Assembly (NCBI GenBank): GCA_024734555.1
Contig: JANPWX010000651.1
Coordinates: 348,292-412,291, forward strand
Reading direction: 5' to 3'
Source of the DNA: Trochalopteron elliotii
Taxonomy: Eukaryota > Chordata > Aves > Passeriformes > Leiothrichidae
DNA length: 64,000 nucleotides
Shown here: positions 48,601-60,500 of the stretch, piece after piece
Position numbering within the stretch: position 1 is the stretch's first letter
Layout: each line of letters opens with the position of its first letter
The notes under the pieces: model-generated
The model's input: only the letters and a program-made list of their open reading frames with translations
The model's database searches: none
What the model was told of the DNA's origin: nothing
Position numbers and translations under genes: made by a program

Positions 48601-51600
48601 CATGACTTCAGTGTGGAAACAAAGGAAGATTGATGGCATAGAGCAAGTTGAAATCACACTGATGTTTAGGCTTGACCTGGGTTAGGCACTGGAGAAAGAA
48701 ATAAATGGAAAAGGGAAATTGGGTCCAGAAGTGTCATTCCTTTTTTTTCTTAACTGTATAAGGTACTGGTGAGGGAACTCAGCATCTTGTGCCAGAAGCA
48801 CCACTGTGAATTGCTTTGCTTGGCAGTGCCATCTTTTAGAGCATTTTGTTTCAATTCCCTCAGAACCTCAGTGACAGGGCTGAGCCTCTGAACAGCTGGA
48901 ATGAGCCCATGAGTTCATTTCCAAACAGGCTCTCCTGAGGACATTAAGAAGATGGTGAGATTTGGGAGGAGCAATGAGCTGGTTGCTTCTCACTGGCTAT
49001 GGCAGCTTCAAGGGTCAGCAGATCCTGCAATTAACAGGGAACAATGAGCCACCAGGATGCTCTGGTGCATGAGCCAAGATCCTGGGTGGAAGCTAAGGGA
49101 AGAGGAGGAAGGTAGTGAAAAACTTGGGGGACACCTTTCTCCTTGCAGCTCTCAAGGCTGAACCCTGGCCATAGGAACTCTTTATTTGAAAGAGAGAATG
49201 ACATGGTTTTTCCTCCTAAATGAGCTCAGATCCTTGTATTATGGCCCTGATTATTGTGTCATCTGTGTTTGAATGTATCTGAGTTCTCAGAGCATCATGA
49301 TGGTGCATGTGCTTGTATCCCTGTTTTTGGCTGGGTGGTTGAGGCCAAAGTCCTGCTGATTTCAAGGGGTTGGCTTGGCACCATGTGGTGTGGCCCATCA
49401 CCTTGTTCAGTCCTGAAGCAGTGCCATTCACCTCTCCTAGTGGTAAATCATGGATCCCCTACCAAGAAAGGAAGGGTGTTTTGGGGCCAGTTGGCAGCCC
49501 TGAGGTCTCTCCATGATCTGGCCAGAGGTACTTACAGCCTCGGCCTTCTTCTGTTTGCAGGAGGCTGCCTGTGCCTCCATTTCTTGATTACAGTAGGACA
49601 GCCAGGGCTATTTCAACTGCAGTGATTGCAAGTAGGCTTTGGGAAGCTGATTATTCACAGTCCTACCTGACACTGCTTTCTGATCTGGAAAATAAAAACA
49701 ACATTTTTCAGTGTGAATCCCTTGTGAGGCAGTGAGCTCAGAGCCCCTCTGTGAGGTGTGGTGGTGTCTGTTTGCCTGCAGAACAGGTACATCTTTGGAG
49801 GCAGGAAAGCAAACTGTGTTCACCCCATCCCACTGAAACATGTTGCACTGTCAGTATGTCTTTGATCTGCTGCAGAGTAAATATCTTCCTAGTTCTTCTG
49901 AGCTTCTGCATCCCCCACCTCCATCAGAACTGCCCACTGAACACAGGCAGGGCTTGGACTGAATCCCACATCTCATAATCAAACTCCTTGTCAGTTAATG
50001 CCTCTTTCTGCATGACACCCTTGGGCTGATTTCGGACTGGCAGGGCAGCTTCCAGTTTCACTCCACCAATGTTTCTCCAGCCATCCTGTCTTAAAAGCCA
50101 TGTGTGTAACTTGTCTCTGCTTGCTCTAAGTTATCTCTCTCAGCACTGTTTTTTTCTGTCTAGTCCTTTACTTACGAGTCTTCATATAAAAGCAGAAGTT
50201 TGGACCCTTGTGTGTTTTTCTGCCTCTCTGAGATCATCCTCCACTTAGAAACCATGGTTACAGGGTCCTTCCCTTTAGAGTTGGATACTACTGAGCCACC
50301 TGTGATGCTTTATGCTCCTGAAAAACTTGATGTTTCTCTGAGCTTACTTTCTCTGTCAGCTGTCTGCCAGCCTACATTTGGCACAGGATCAGAGTTGTCA
50401 CCTTTCCAGATTTCTTTGCCAAACCAAAATAAAATTTCAGAGCGGCTATAACATGGGAGTGCTGAGAAACAGTACCTGAAAGCACCAATTATGCAGCACT
50501 GAAACTTTCACAAAACAGAACCCAGAGTTTTGCTTTAATGATTCTATGTTGGTCTCTCCACTTTCCCTTCCAGTAGAAAAGTGTCTACTACATGTTCATG
50601 GGCTTGGCTGCAGCATATGTTTGGGTGTCTGCAAGTGCCAGGGATTACATGTCAGTCACCAGAAGTCACCAAATGTGTCACCCCACTTTTCCAGGCCTGT
50701 GGCTTTCACCCTACCTAGTGAGGCTCACTGTTTAATTGGTGCTGTTATGATCACACAGAAACCTTTGGAGGCCAGAAGGGCACTGCAGGTGCTGGAATAG
50801 CTGGTGAACTACTATCAAACAAGTAAGAGAAATTAAGGTAATTGCAGAAAAGGACCTGGAAAAGAAAATATGTGAGTCAGATAAACTCATATTTTACTCA
50901 AGCACTTTTAATAATTTCCCCATGATTAATGGCCATAATCTGTTCCTTGTTTCCACTATTGTTACAGTTACAGTGAAAATATCATGGCCACTGTTAAGCA
51001 CTGAAATTTATTTATGTGGTTGGTGTGGGTTTTGTTGTCTCTACAGCAATTACAGATCTTCATTCTTTCACTGGTATTTTTAGACAGCTAGTGTTTTCCT
51101 GCCCCAGAAAAATAACCAAACAAGAAGTCAAATATGAACCTGATGCTTTTAAAATTGTGAAGGTTTTAAAAACCATCTGAGCCTTTGTTCTTTGGCAGTT
51201 TTAATTCTGAGACCACATTCCCTTGAAATAAGCATTAGCTTAGTATGAGTGGTTGGAAGTAGCTGGGTAAGTCTTTAATTGCTCTGCCAGGCCTATGCTC
51301 TTTCATTTACTGAAGAATTTGAAATCCCCAACTTTAATTTCTGTAGCTGCAGTTAAGCTGGTAAGATGCTGCACACAGGTGGCAAACCTCCAACATTATC
51401 CTCTTTCTCTTGCCTTGATTTATTGTCATGTTTATTATTTTGTAATAAAGCCAAAAGTCCCAAATAATTCACTTGAAATGCAGTAGTTGCAAAACACCAA
51501 GCTGTTGTCTTCTCAAAAGCTTCTCATGGTCATTGAAACAGCTGGAAAATAGTGAAGGGAAGGGAATGAAATGGCAGGGCATCAGCAGAAACCTGCAGAG

Positions 51601-54480
51601 GGGTCAGTGCCACTGATTGGTGTTAAAGCAGGTGAAGACTTCATGACATAAAGCCTAGCAGCAGTGCTGTATGATGTGATTAATAACTGCAGCACGTTGT
51701 GCTGTCTCCAGCCTCACAGAAACTCAGAGTTATGCTGCAAGCAAAACATTTTGTAGTAGGGAAGGATCAGGTAAGGGCTCACCTGTGAAATAGTAGTTGG
51801 AGCAGGATGCATTTCCTTGTTTGGAGGCATTTGCTTGGGGTTGAACAAGGACATGGTGTGTCTGTGGTGTCTCTGTGCTGCAGCAGACCCGTGTGTTCCT
51901 GTGGTTCCCTGGAACCATGGCAGTGATGGCTTTGAGAACCTAGTGCCAAGCACCATCTCTGGAGAACACTGCCTTCAGTTTTGCCTGAGGGTCGCCTACC
52001 AAAACACAGGCCACAGGTTGGGTCTGCATAAATATGTCAGATCTGTCAGCTGTGACTTAGGTGGCCCAGCATAGGCAAATGGGGTTGTTTTTGCATCCCT
52101 TGCTCCTTGGGGTCTTCCTGCTGAAAACCTCTCTCCCTTTAGTGTTTGTGGCAGATGCACCATATGTATGCTTTATAAAAATTCAAGACAATAGTATTGG
52201 CTTCCTCCTGTTTGAAATCTCGTGGCATGTCCCAGTGCTGAGAAATACTGGCTAGTACTACTGGTTAGGGAGCAGGCTCTTCCTTGGGGCACAGAATGGC
52301 TCTACAGTCATGGGTGGGATTAGACAGGAGCAGGAAGAAGAGGAGGATTGCCCAGGATGAAGGGAAGCAGGGAGCTGTTCTTGGTCATGTTGGGAAGAGG
52401 CAGCTGCCGTGTGCTGCTGACTCACATAATGACCCTTGTGCTAATGCTGTTCCCTATCATTTAACACAAAAATAAAGCTGCTAAATTGAGACCGATTTGA
52501 AACACGCGTGGTTTGCTTTGGAAGACATTTAATAGCAGCTATACTTTAACTGTAGGACTCTGATTGCAAAAGGAGGGACAAGTAAATAGTTTACATTAAC
52601 TTAGCAATATTATTCTGGTATTGTTGAACCTTCCTAAATTCTACTCAAATCGTGGCTCAAATCAAACAGCTTCAGATAATTTGTGAGAGGCAATAGGTGA
52701 AACTAAGTGGGAGTAGAACATGAAAAGAGTGTGTGATTACCTGAATGGAAATGAAAGTGTTCCCAGTACTCACAGTAGTTAGTGAGATGCTTTGAAGGTT
52801 TTTTCACCTCTTAAATCCTTAGTGCTTTGAGGCAGCGCTTTTGGCCTTCAAATGACTACAGCAACTTGCTGCCCTGACAGTGGAATAAATTTTGAAAGCA
52901 GCATGAGTGCAATCTACAGGATTAACAACCAGGCCATAAAGCAGAAATCTTTACAAAACAGAGAGATCTTGTGATTACTTTATCATGAAAAAATAGCCTA
53001 CAAGACCTGGGTGGTTCACGGCGGTTTGCTGCCTTTTATACTGGCAGGTGGGAAAATACAGAATGGGCTGAGTGCAGGGAGCATCTGCAGTCACAGGGGA
53101 CATGCAAGTTGTATCTCTGGTGCCTGAGAGCCCATCTCAGCAAAATCTTTTGCATTGTTTCATGCTGTCTTGCATTCCTGCTGCTCACTGTATCACTGCA
53201 GCTTTCTAAAATATTAATGAGATGAGCAGGATATTGCCCTCAGATGACCCTCTATAGCATTGCTTTCTGGACTGAGTTTGGGCTACAGTACAGTCCCAAA
53301 TCCATGTGTTTTGTTTTTATAGAAGTGGTAATGGTGACTCAGTATGGATGATAACTTGAATTGGTTATGTCAGTTCTAACTAATGACATTGAAGACCAAT
53401 AAAGTGACTCTTAGATTGGTTTTGTACTATTAGTCTCATTATTAATTATGGAGACATGACAGCAGCATTAGTGCTAGTATTAACCATCAAAATGAAACAG
53501 AATTGTACTCATAAATCTCACTGATTAGGAATACATGAAGGATTATAGCCATTCTCCAAAGGAAAAGAGAGGAAAGGGAGTGAGTCTGGAGTAGGAGTGA
53601 GATGGAGGTGGAAGAAAATTTAGGGAAGGATAGCAATATGCTGAAGGTTTCTCAATGAAGGAGCCTGAGCCAAGGGGACTAGGGCTAAAGTCTGCAGCTG
53701 CCTGGGTGGACAGGGTTGGGTTTTCCTGCATGTTAGCAGGAAATATGGACCCCATTGCCCTTGAGCCTGGCTACCCATCTAGTGGTTCCCACTTCCCTTT
53801 GGGACTCTGCTGCTGGAATTTCCAATCTGGAAACCACTGCAAAGGGCTTCTCCATTGTATGAGGCTGGGCCAGAACCCTGCCCATCTCCCAGCAAGTGTG
53901 TGGGAGCCTTAATGCCTGGGAAGAGCAGGCAGACCTCAGATGGTGGAGACCAATGCACACTGGGACAAACTCTTGCTGGGAGCAGGCTCTGTTTTCGATG
54001 CTGCCTGAGGACAGGAGGAAAGGGAAGCAGGCATATCCATGCAGCCCTGGAGGGGAGCCAGGGAGATTCCTGCTCAGCAGAAGAGCTGCCTTTGCTCCTG
54101 CATTGTGAGCCAAGCCTCACAATGGTAAACTGCTGAGAGGAGGCAGTGCAAATTATCTCCTGCCCTGGAGAAAGGTGGCAGAAGAAGAATTATGCCTCAG
54201 AGTGATGCATGAGAACAGCACAATTTCCCGGGGTGGTGCAATTTACATGATGCTGCTTTTCTGGGGACATGACTCATTAAAATCTGGGCTTTAATGAGCT
54301 GAGAAGCATCTGCCAGATCTTGCACTTGGGGTCTGCTCTGTGGCACTGATGATGTGGGTGCTGAGAGTTCAGGCCTCGAAGGGTTACCCAAGGCTGGCAG
54401 TGGCTGTGGCTGGTGACCATGCTGTGCCCTGTGCTGGCCTTTGCAGGGTGTGGGCTGCATCTTGCTCAGCAGTGAGAGTG
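45608..54480. other. Non-coding stretch, no gene recognised
   Basis: No supported gene or transposable element. 53557-53630 is a purine-rich tract. 53640-54140 is stop-codon-poor in several frames on both strands (up to 126 codons, minus, 53733-54113), which fits its locally higher GC rather than coding. 53420-53490 is TAAT-rich. 46900-46960 is AT-rich. Confidence 0.6.
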
Positions 54481-54605
54481 ATGGCCCTATTTATAATGCC
54501 TTAAATGAAGTGCATAATAATTTAATTTGTACATCCATTAATACTGTCTACTGCAGGGTTTGTACTTAATTATATTACTCAAAATGGAGTTTTAGGTATA
54601 TTAAC
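54481..54605. promoter_or_regulatory. Possible conserved non-coding element (AT-rich)
   Basis: A compact block with CCTATTTATAATGCC, CATAATAATTTAATTTGTAC, CATTAATACTGTC and CTTAATTATATTACTC words, sharply more AT-rich than the GC-richer DNA upstream. It has the same enhancer-like texture as 43490-43875. No comparative evidence is available. Confidence 0.22.
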
Positions 54606-55081
54606 AGGCTCTTGGTCCTGCTGCCAGGCCCAACCATGTCCAATCCCTGCATATGCTTGCTTGGAGAAGGTCAATTCCATTCCACTAACTCTACTGGCCT
54701 CGTTGGGGAGGGTTTTTTCAAGTTGGCAGTCACTGCCAAAAAACCATCATTCCTCCCTGAAATGGCCAGGAGACAATCATGATATTTCTTTGGCATCAGG
54801 GTGGGAGATAGAATGGTACTGACTCTCTGCAAGGTAGAGACAAAAGGGAAACTTTGGGCTAGGAGCTACCTCAGTTCCCAAAATTTTCCAAGGCAAGATC
54901 TTCCTGCAGCCAAAAAATAACTTTGTAGGTTGGCTGAGGATTGACCTGATTCTAGGGAACTGATAATGTACTTTTGCTCTTGTTTCTTTTTGGTATAAAT
55001 GTGTTAATAAACATCTGTCTAAGGTCATGTCTCATAGTCTGGTTTAAATCTGAGAAGCCAGCAGTAAAGGTGTGTGTTTGT
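54606..55081. other. Non-coding stretch, nothing recognised
   Basis: No supported exon or repeat between the AT-rich block and the CR1 fragment. Confidence 0.6.
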
Positions 55082-55225
55082 CACAGAATCATAGAATGGT
55101 TTGGGTTGGGAGGGACCTGAGAGATCACCTAGTTCTGACCCACCCTGCCATGGGCAGGGATGCCACCTGTTATATTTGGTTGCTCAGGGCCTCACTCATC
55201 CTGTCACCCACCTGACTCCCAGGCA
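55082..55225 (-). mobile_element. CR1 LINE, 3'-end fragment (avian)
   Basis: The plus strand reads CACAGAATCATAGAATGG, TTTGGGTTGGGAGGGACCTG, AGAGATCACCTAG, then CCACCCTGCCATGGGCAGGG and ATGCCACC, followed by a weaker TTGCTCAGGGCC and CATCCTGTCACCCACCTGAC stretch. This is the reverse complement of the CR1 3' end, so the copy lies on the minus strand with its tail at the lower coordinate. It looks better preserved at its 3' end than the copy at 34931. The terminal ATTCTATGA-type octamer is present about once. It is 5'-truncated and non-coding. Confidence 0.95.
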
Positions 55226-56125
55226 GTGATTCTCAAGCACACAGGGTTGTTTTCTACTTAGCCTCCTGACTCTCAAAACGGTCATTTACAAACAAAATGG
55301 ATCTTTCAAAGGGAATGCTCTTCTTACTGCTCATCCAAACCTTGGTTTGCCGTGCTAGGATGAGAGCAGTTCAAGGGACTCTGAACTCTGTCTTTGGAGG
55401 TTGCCATGGACAGGAGATCATGTCAGAGTTTCCCACACAGGGTTCTTGCATTCTTCTCAGTGGTTTGATGGTATCTGAGAGCAGCTATGGCCCTGGGTGG
55501 ACACTATAGGCTGCATGTTGTTATCCATTAAAGCCTTCACAAAAATACCAGAGGGTCATGTAGAAACATTCAACGACTCTAAATTATTTGCAAAGTTTAG
55601 AGAGCCTAAGTTTTTGAAACAGGAAGAGAAGCTATTTTCAGAGATGTATTCATTGGTTCTGCTAAAAATGTCTTGACCAGCTACTTCACCTTGAATTGCC
55701 TCAGTGTCTGCAGGAAACTTGGAAAATTATTTGCCTTTTTCCAAAGATGTTGGTGAGAAAGTGCTGAAAGATGAGCAATTGTGTGAGCACAGGAAATTCA
55801 AGGTTCTTTCTTACAAGCTTGCAGAGTTATTTAGCATTTCTCATAGATGCAGATATTATTTGCTGTCTGTGTTAGCTATTTCTAGTCTTTGAAAAGAAGC
55901 CAGAATTCTTTAAGAGTCACTGCTTTTTCTGAGCTGATGCTGGCTCTTTTGCCTGAGGAGTATTTGAAATCTGCCAGAATGCATGTATTGTCAAAAACAG
56001 AAATTGAAAACCCTATACAGGATCTGCTGCCCCTGTGAGTTATGAGCTTTCCCAAGTCGTCAGGGAGAAGAAATGCCTGCTCTTGTTGTCTGTAAGAGCT
56101 GTGGATGGACAGAGGCAAAAGAAAT
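55226..56125. other. Non-coding stretch, no gene recognised
   Basis: A 70-codon frame at 55297-55509 begins with a hydrophobic, signal-peptide-like segment (MDLSKGMLFLLLIQTL) but has no recognised homologue, no convincing donor or acceptor and ends quickly. It is not called as a gene. Confidence 0.55.
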
Positions 56126-56214
56126 CCCTCTCCCTCCTCCCCCCTCTCCCATCACCACCCAAAACTCTCTCTTTGGGTGGAAAGAAGCTTTTGAAACACA
56201 CACACATACACACA
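56126..56214 (+). repeat. Pyrimidine tract followed by CA repeat
   Basis: 56126-56175 is rich in C and T on the plus strand (CCCTCTCCCTCCTCCCCCCT and similar), and 56196-56214 is an AC dinucleotide repeat with one T interruption. About 150-300 bp downstream the strand bias switches to purine-rich (about 56360-56440). Such tracts are common in promoter-proximal DNA but also occur at random. Confidence 0.75.
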
Positions 56215-56329
56215 AGCTCTTTCCCAGTGACCTGCCTGCTTCTAGCTGTCCCTGCTTCCTTGGGAGCTGGAGCTGCTGAGACACCGGAGTTGGGGAGATC
56301 CCGTCCCCTCTCTGCAGCCTTGAGACCAA

Positions 56330-56480
56330 ATGAATAAAGTGAACAAGGTTTTGAAGATCCTTAAGAAGTCATCGAGGAGAAGGAAGAGATGGAGAGAGGA
56401 GCTGAGAGTGGAGGAGGAAGGGGAGAGCCAGGAACTCTGTGACCCGGGTGGTTTGTGCCACCTGCACCTCTGTACCGCTG
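56330..56480 (+). other. Candidate alternative first coding exon (unverified)
   Basis: An ATG at 56330 opens a frame that runs 50 codons plus one base to a consensus splice donor, GTAAGG, at 56481. The reading is strongly basic then acidic (MNKVNKVLKILKKSSRRRKR, followed by WREELRVEEEGESQ, then a Cys/His/Leu stretch). Short lysine/arginine-rich N-termini of this kind are common in alternative first exons of signalling and scaffold proteins, but I do not recognise this one. Cautions: the Kozak context is weak (C at -3, A at +4), the K/R/E richness is what a GA-rich tract encodes in this frame, and the frame stays open to 56551 without splicing. No partner exon is visible in the window. Confidence 0.22.
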
Positions 56481-56551
56481 GTAAGGAAACAGGAATGTTC
56501 CTGCTCACCTTGGGACAATGTGCCCGTTTGATATCCATTGCTTATGCATGA

Positions 56552-57439
56552 CAGGAGAGCTTCCTACAGCCAGACACTGCTGTTCTGCATTTTGTGAAAA
56601 ATATTGGTGGGAGAAGTGGTAAAGACAGGGAACTGAATACTCCTGGGTTTCCTTTTATAAACCTTCCCTTGCTTGCGTGGGCGGCATTTTGCACATTTCT
56701 GAAGTGGGGAGAGAAGGGAATAGTCTTTCTGGAAGAATGGTGCTCCTGAAAATGTAGGAAGAATGTGTAGCTCATTGAGAATTTTGCCTGATATATGTTG
56801 TTGCATTTTCAGATATTTAAGCCTGAATGTTTATTCTGTCTATTTGTGCAACAGAAAAGCAACGGGAAATGGATGAATTTAGGCTGCTGTCTTTCTGAGG
56901 AATGTTTTTGTCCACCAAAGTTGGTCTGGACCCAGGTCCATTATATCCACCCTTTCCTTCCAAGCAAATGATGCTGTGGCTGTAAAATTGAAAATGATTC
57001 TGTGTTTTGTCTCTCTATAAAACAGCAAAACAAAAGATGCCAAGAACATGAAAAAGGGTCATTTAGAGCATTCACTGACATGTCCCCAGAATGTCTGAAC
57101 TTTCTGCTGAGGGCTGTGACCCAGCAGAAGAAAATGTGTAGGTCTGTGCACTTGGCCATCAGGCTCAGCTTCCTTCCTTTTGCATTGCCTGTGTCCAAGG
57201 GATATGAAGCCCTTATGAAACCACATTTAGGATGAAGCCAAGCTCAGGTTCAATGTAGGTCAGTGCTCTTCTTGCCACCACATTTGGTAGTTTGCTTGCA
57301 GTAGTATTGTTGTAGCTTTTGTACATTTTACATTTTACATTTCACTTTTCTTCTTTCTCACGCACCTAGTTCTGTTGAGCTGCTTTTCTGACCCTGTCCT
57401 GGAGCCTCCAATGGCCTCGTTCTTGCAGGACCTTGGGCA
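56552..57439. other. Non-coding stretch, nothing recognised
   Basis: Short frames on both strands, with no repeats or exons that can be supported. Confidence 0.6.
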
Positions 57440-57550
57440 GCTTCACTTACAGCTGGAGATCTGGGGCACAGAGATGTTACTGGACTTGCCCAGGGTTACA
57501 CAGACTGGGGTAGGGGTGGACACTGGCCTCTGAGCTTGAGGCCTGAGAAA
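57440..57550 (-). mobile_element. MIR core-SINE remnant
   Basis: On the plus strand the words CACTTACAGCTGGAGATCTG, GGGCACAGAGATGTTACTGG, ACTTGCCCAGGGTTACACAG and then ACTGGGGTAGGGGTGGACAC follow, in order and spacing, the reverse complement of the MIR consensus (TTTTACAGATGAGGAAACTG, AGGCACAGAGAGGTTAAGTA, ACTTGCCCAAGGTCACACAG, then the GGATTCGAACCCAGG region). The element therefore lies on the minus strand. MIR is an ancient tRNA-derived SINE; copies in birds are rare and old. The core is the best-kept part. Confidence 0.65.
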
Positions 57551-60500
57551 GTGTCATGATGAGCAACACTGGTGACTGTCCTGCTCTTGGTTTCAGCTTC
57601 CAGATGCCCAGACTTCCATCTCTCTTATCTTCTTAGGTAGTTCAAGAGTCTGAGATTGTTTCTGCCACCATTTTTTTTCCAGTGAAATATAGTAAAATAA
57701 TTTTGCCTAAAGTTTTTTGTTATATTTCGTACCTTATCTTCAGTAAGGAACTGCTCAACAGATAAGAAAGGAAATTAAAACCTGAACATATTCAGGTATC
57801 AGAACGTGAGAAGGCAGTGGAAAACATTAACCAGTTTTGATAGTTTGACAGTTATTTCTATTGTTAACCCTGTGCACATTTTACTTTTTCATAGGAAGTT
57901 GTCACTGAAAAGGTTCACCCCCAGCCCTGAGCTTCTCAGCCTGAGAATGTGGTCCCATCATGGCTGAATTTTATATTCAGTCTACTTTCTTCTAACCATC
58001 TCATCTAGTGAGCCTTTAGGTGTTGACCTGAGAGATGGAATAATGCTTTGGTTATTTTTTATTTATTTGTTTTCTCTTTTGATGAAAAGAATGACACAGA
58101 TCTTTTGAACCTGTAGTTAATGCCCAGCTCTGTGGGCAATAGTAGTTAGGTAACCTGAGTCCATGTCAGCTGGGCATACATTGTGGACTTCTCCCTCTAG
58201 CCATGGATTCAGGCTGCTTAGCAGGGAAAGGAGAAGAACTGGTGCTTCTTGGCCCAAAACCTCATGAATGAATGCGTGATGAATTCTCTGCAAGTCTGTT
58301 GATTGTAAGGGAAGTAAAACTGAAGGCTAAAATGTCACCTGTGGGCTGGCTTTTATATGGCTTGTAGGGGTTTTGGGACATGAATGTGTGACTGTCTAAG
58401 AACTTTTTGGCTTTATTCCCGTGTATGCTTTAGGTGAATAAGTAATAGTGGGTTAATGCATTTCTGCCACCCAGACAACAGTGATAGAGATGGATTGAAA
58501 GAAAAAATTTAAAAAGCATCAGTTAAGGTAAATGAGGAGAAAAAATAGTGCATTCCTGCAGTTGGGTTCTGTGCTGGCAGTTATTCCAGCCAGTTATATC
58601 TCCATAATAAAATGTAAATGAATGCAATCATTTATTCTGGAGCCTGGAGGCCTAGTGGTACGAAAAGATAAGCGAGCATTTTCCATTGTTTATTTGGTGG
58701 GGGTGGATCTGCTGTGTCTGCTACTAGCTCTCTGATACCTTGGCAGCATCTAAATGTTGCCTTTATTATTAAAAACACATATATGGGAGTCTAATATCTG
58801 AAACGGATTAGAGTGGTGTTTACAGAAGCATCAGCCAGCCCCCACTCCCTGCAGGCTCTCAGCATTCGTGTCCCTTCTGCAGGAGCAGTGCACAGGGAGC
58901 AGGAATGCCAGCAGCTGGCTGAGGACTGGGGAAAAGCAGAGGCACAAGGCAGGGAGTGATGGGTCTGTAATGTGTGTGGTTGTTGCTGGTCAGAGAATGA
59001 GCAGGAGGAACTGGGAGTTTCCAGTGAGCTGGTTCTCTGGAGGCTGAGGAGGGGGAACAAAGGGAGGGTGGAGAACAATAGGACACGACAGTGGCATTGG
59101 GATAATCTCTGATCCTATTTAGGCATATTTAATTGGCCTGTCAGTTTTTCACATCTCATGCATTTTCATAAGGATTCTTCTTTGCCTCTTGTTTTATCTT
59201 CTCATAGCTCCTTGGATTTCCCTAGAGACAGTCTCTCTGGATTTCTTTGTTTTGTGTCCCCCCCTCCCCTTTCCCATTGTAAAGCAGCACTGAGTTGCCT
59301 GGCTTTGTGGTGTCTATGCAGAAAGACAGATTCAGCAAAGAAGCTGATTGGGAAAGTCTCATGCTATTCTCAACAAAGAGAGAAATTTGGTATGGGAGGG
59401 GTGACTGTCAGTGACCTAAACATGTGTGCCATCTATCACAACTCTTTTTGCATTGGTCTAAGGCTCTGAATATAAACCTACATTCCAATCATGTGTAATG
59501 TTGTGGGGAACTAATTTTTTTCCCCGTCTGGTCCCTCTGAAAGCTAAGATACATTTATTCTTATGATCTTTCACCCAATATTGACTGCCTTAAAAATACA
59601 GAGCTGCTGAATTTCTGGGTTATAGAAATTAATTCAAGGGGATGTTGCTCAGCCTTTCAGATCATCTCTGTTAAACTCTTACCCTTTCATTCCTCAGTGA
59701 TGCCAGACCTAGTTGCTTCATCCTCCCACAAGAAATCCCCCAGGCACATGATTAAAACCAAGCCATCCTTGTAAAGTCACTGGCCGAGCTTGCCAGAATT
59801 GCTAGTGTATTTCTTGTGGCTTTGAAGTTCATAAGTACTGGGGCTTGGAGGGACATGAGGACCCACAGAGGGGCAGCCCTGGCAGGCAAAGGAGATCTGT
59901 GATCTCTGATGGGCTGCTCTCAGAGCTGGTCTTGTCCTACCTGATCCCTGTGGTGAAGACAAAGACCTTCAGAGAGGTGCCTTTCAGCATGGTTCCCTTT
60001 GAGAAGGGGGCTGCACCAACAAGAGAGTTCAAAACTGCCAGGCTGTCCAAAGGGTTTGTGTGCAAGGGGCAAAACTCATGAAAAGGGTATCCCAGACCCT
60101 CAGCAGGGGAGGAGACGGGAAGAGTTGCAGGTGGCCAGGGATGGGCTTCTCCTACTTTGGAAGAGGCCCCTGTACCACATGTCTGCAGAAGCGCAGCTGC
60201 CATAAAACTCTATGTCCCATCAGCGGGGTGGTTTTCACAAGGCTTTTATGCATTTTGTGATGACAACTTGCTTTGTGGCAATTTATTGTCCTGCAGGGTT
60301 GTCTTCTCTGTTTATATCTTGTGGGTCTCATTGTACAGCAGTAAATCATTGCAAAGCTGGTAGTTTAGTTTCCAGCCATAAATTCAAATGCTGGAAAAAG
60401 AGATTTGTGTATTCCTATGCCTCTGTTCTTCGAATGTGGCTGTTTATAGAGCTCTGTATGCCCCTAGGTGTGGGGATGATGTTTGGTAAAAGCAGTGGTA

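Noticed and set aside
53640..54140. Stop-poor segment with frames up to 126 codons on both strands
   Set aside because: Openness in several frames at once points to base composition rather than a gene.
55297..55509. Small ORF with a signal-peptide-like N-terminus
   Set aside because: A hydrophobic start alone is weak evidence. There is no recognised mature protein, no paired cysteines typical of secreted peptides and no supporting splice signals.
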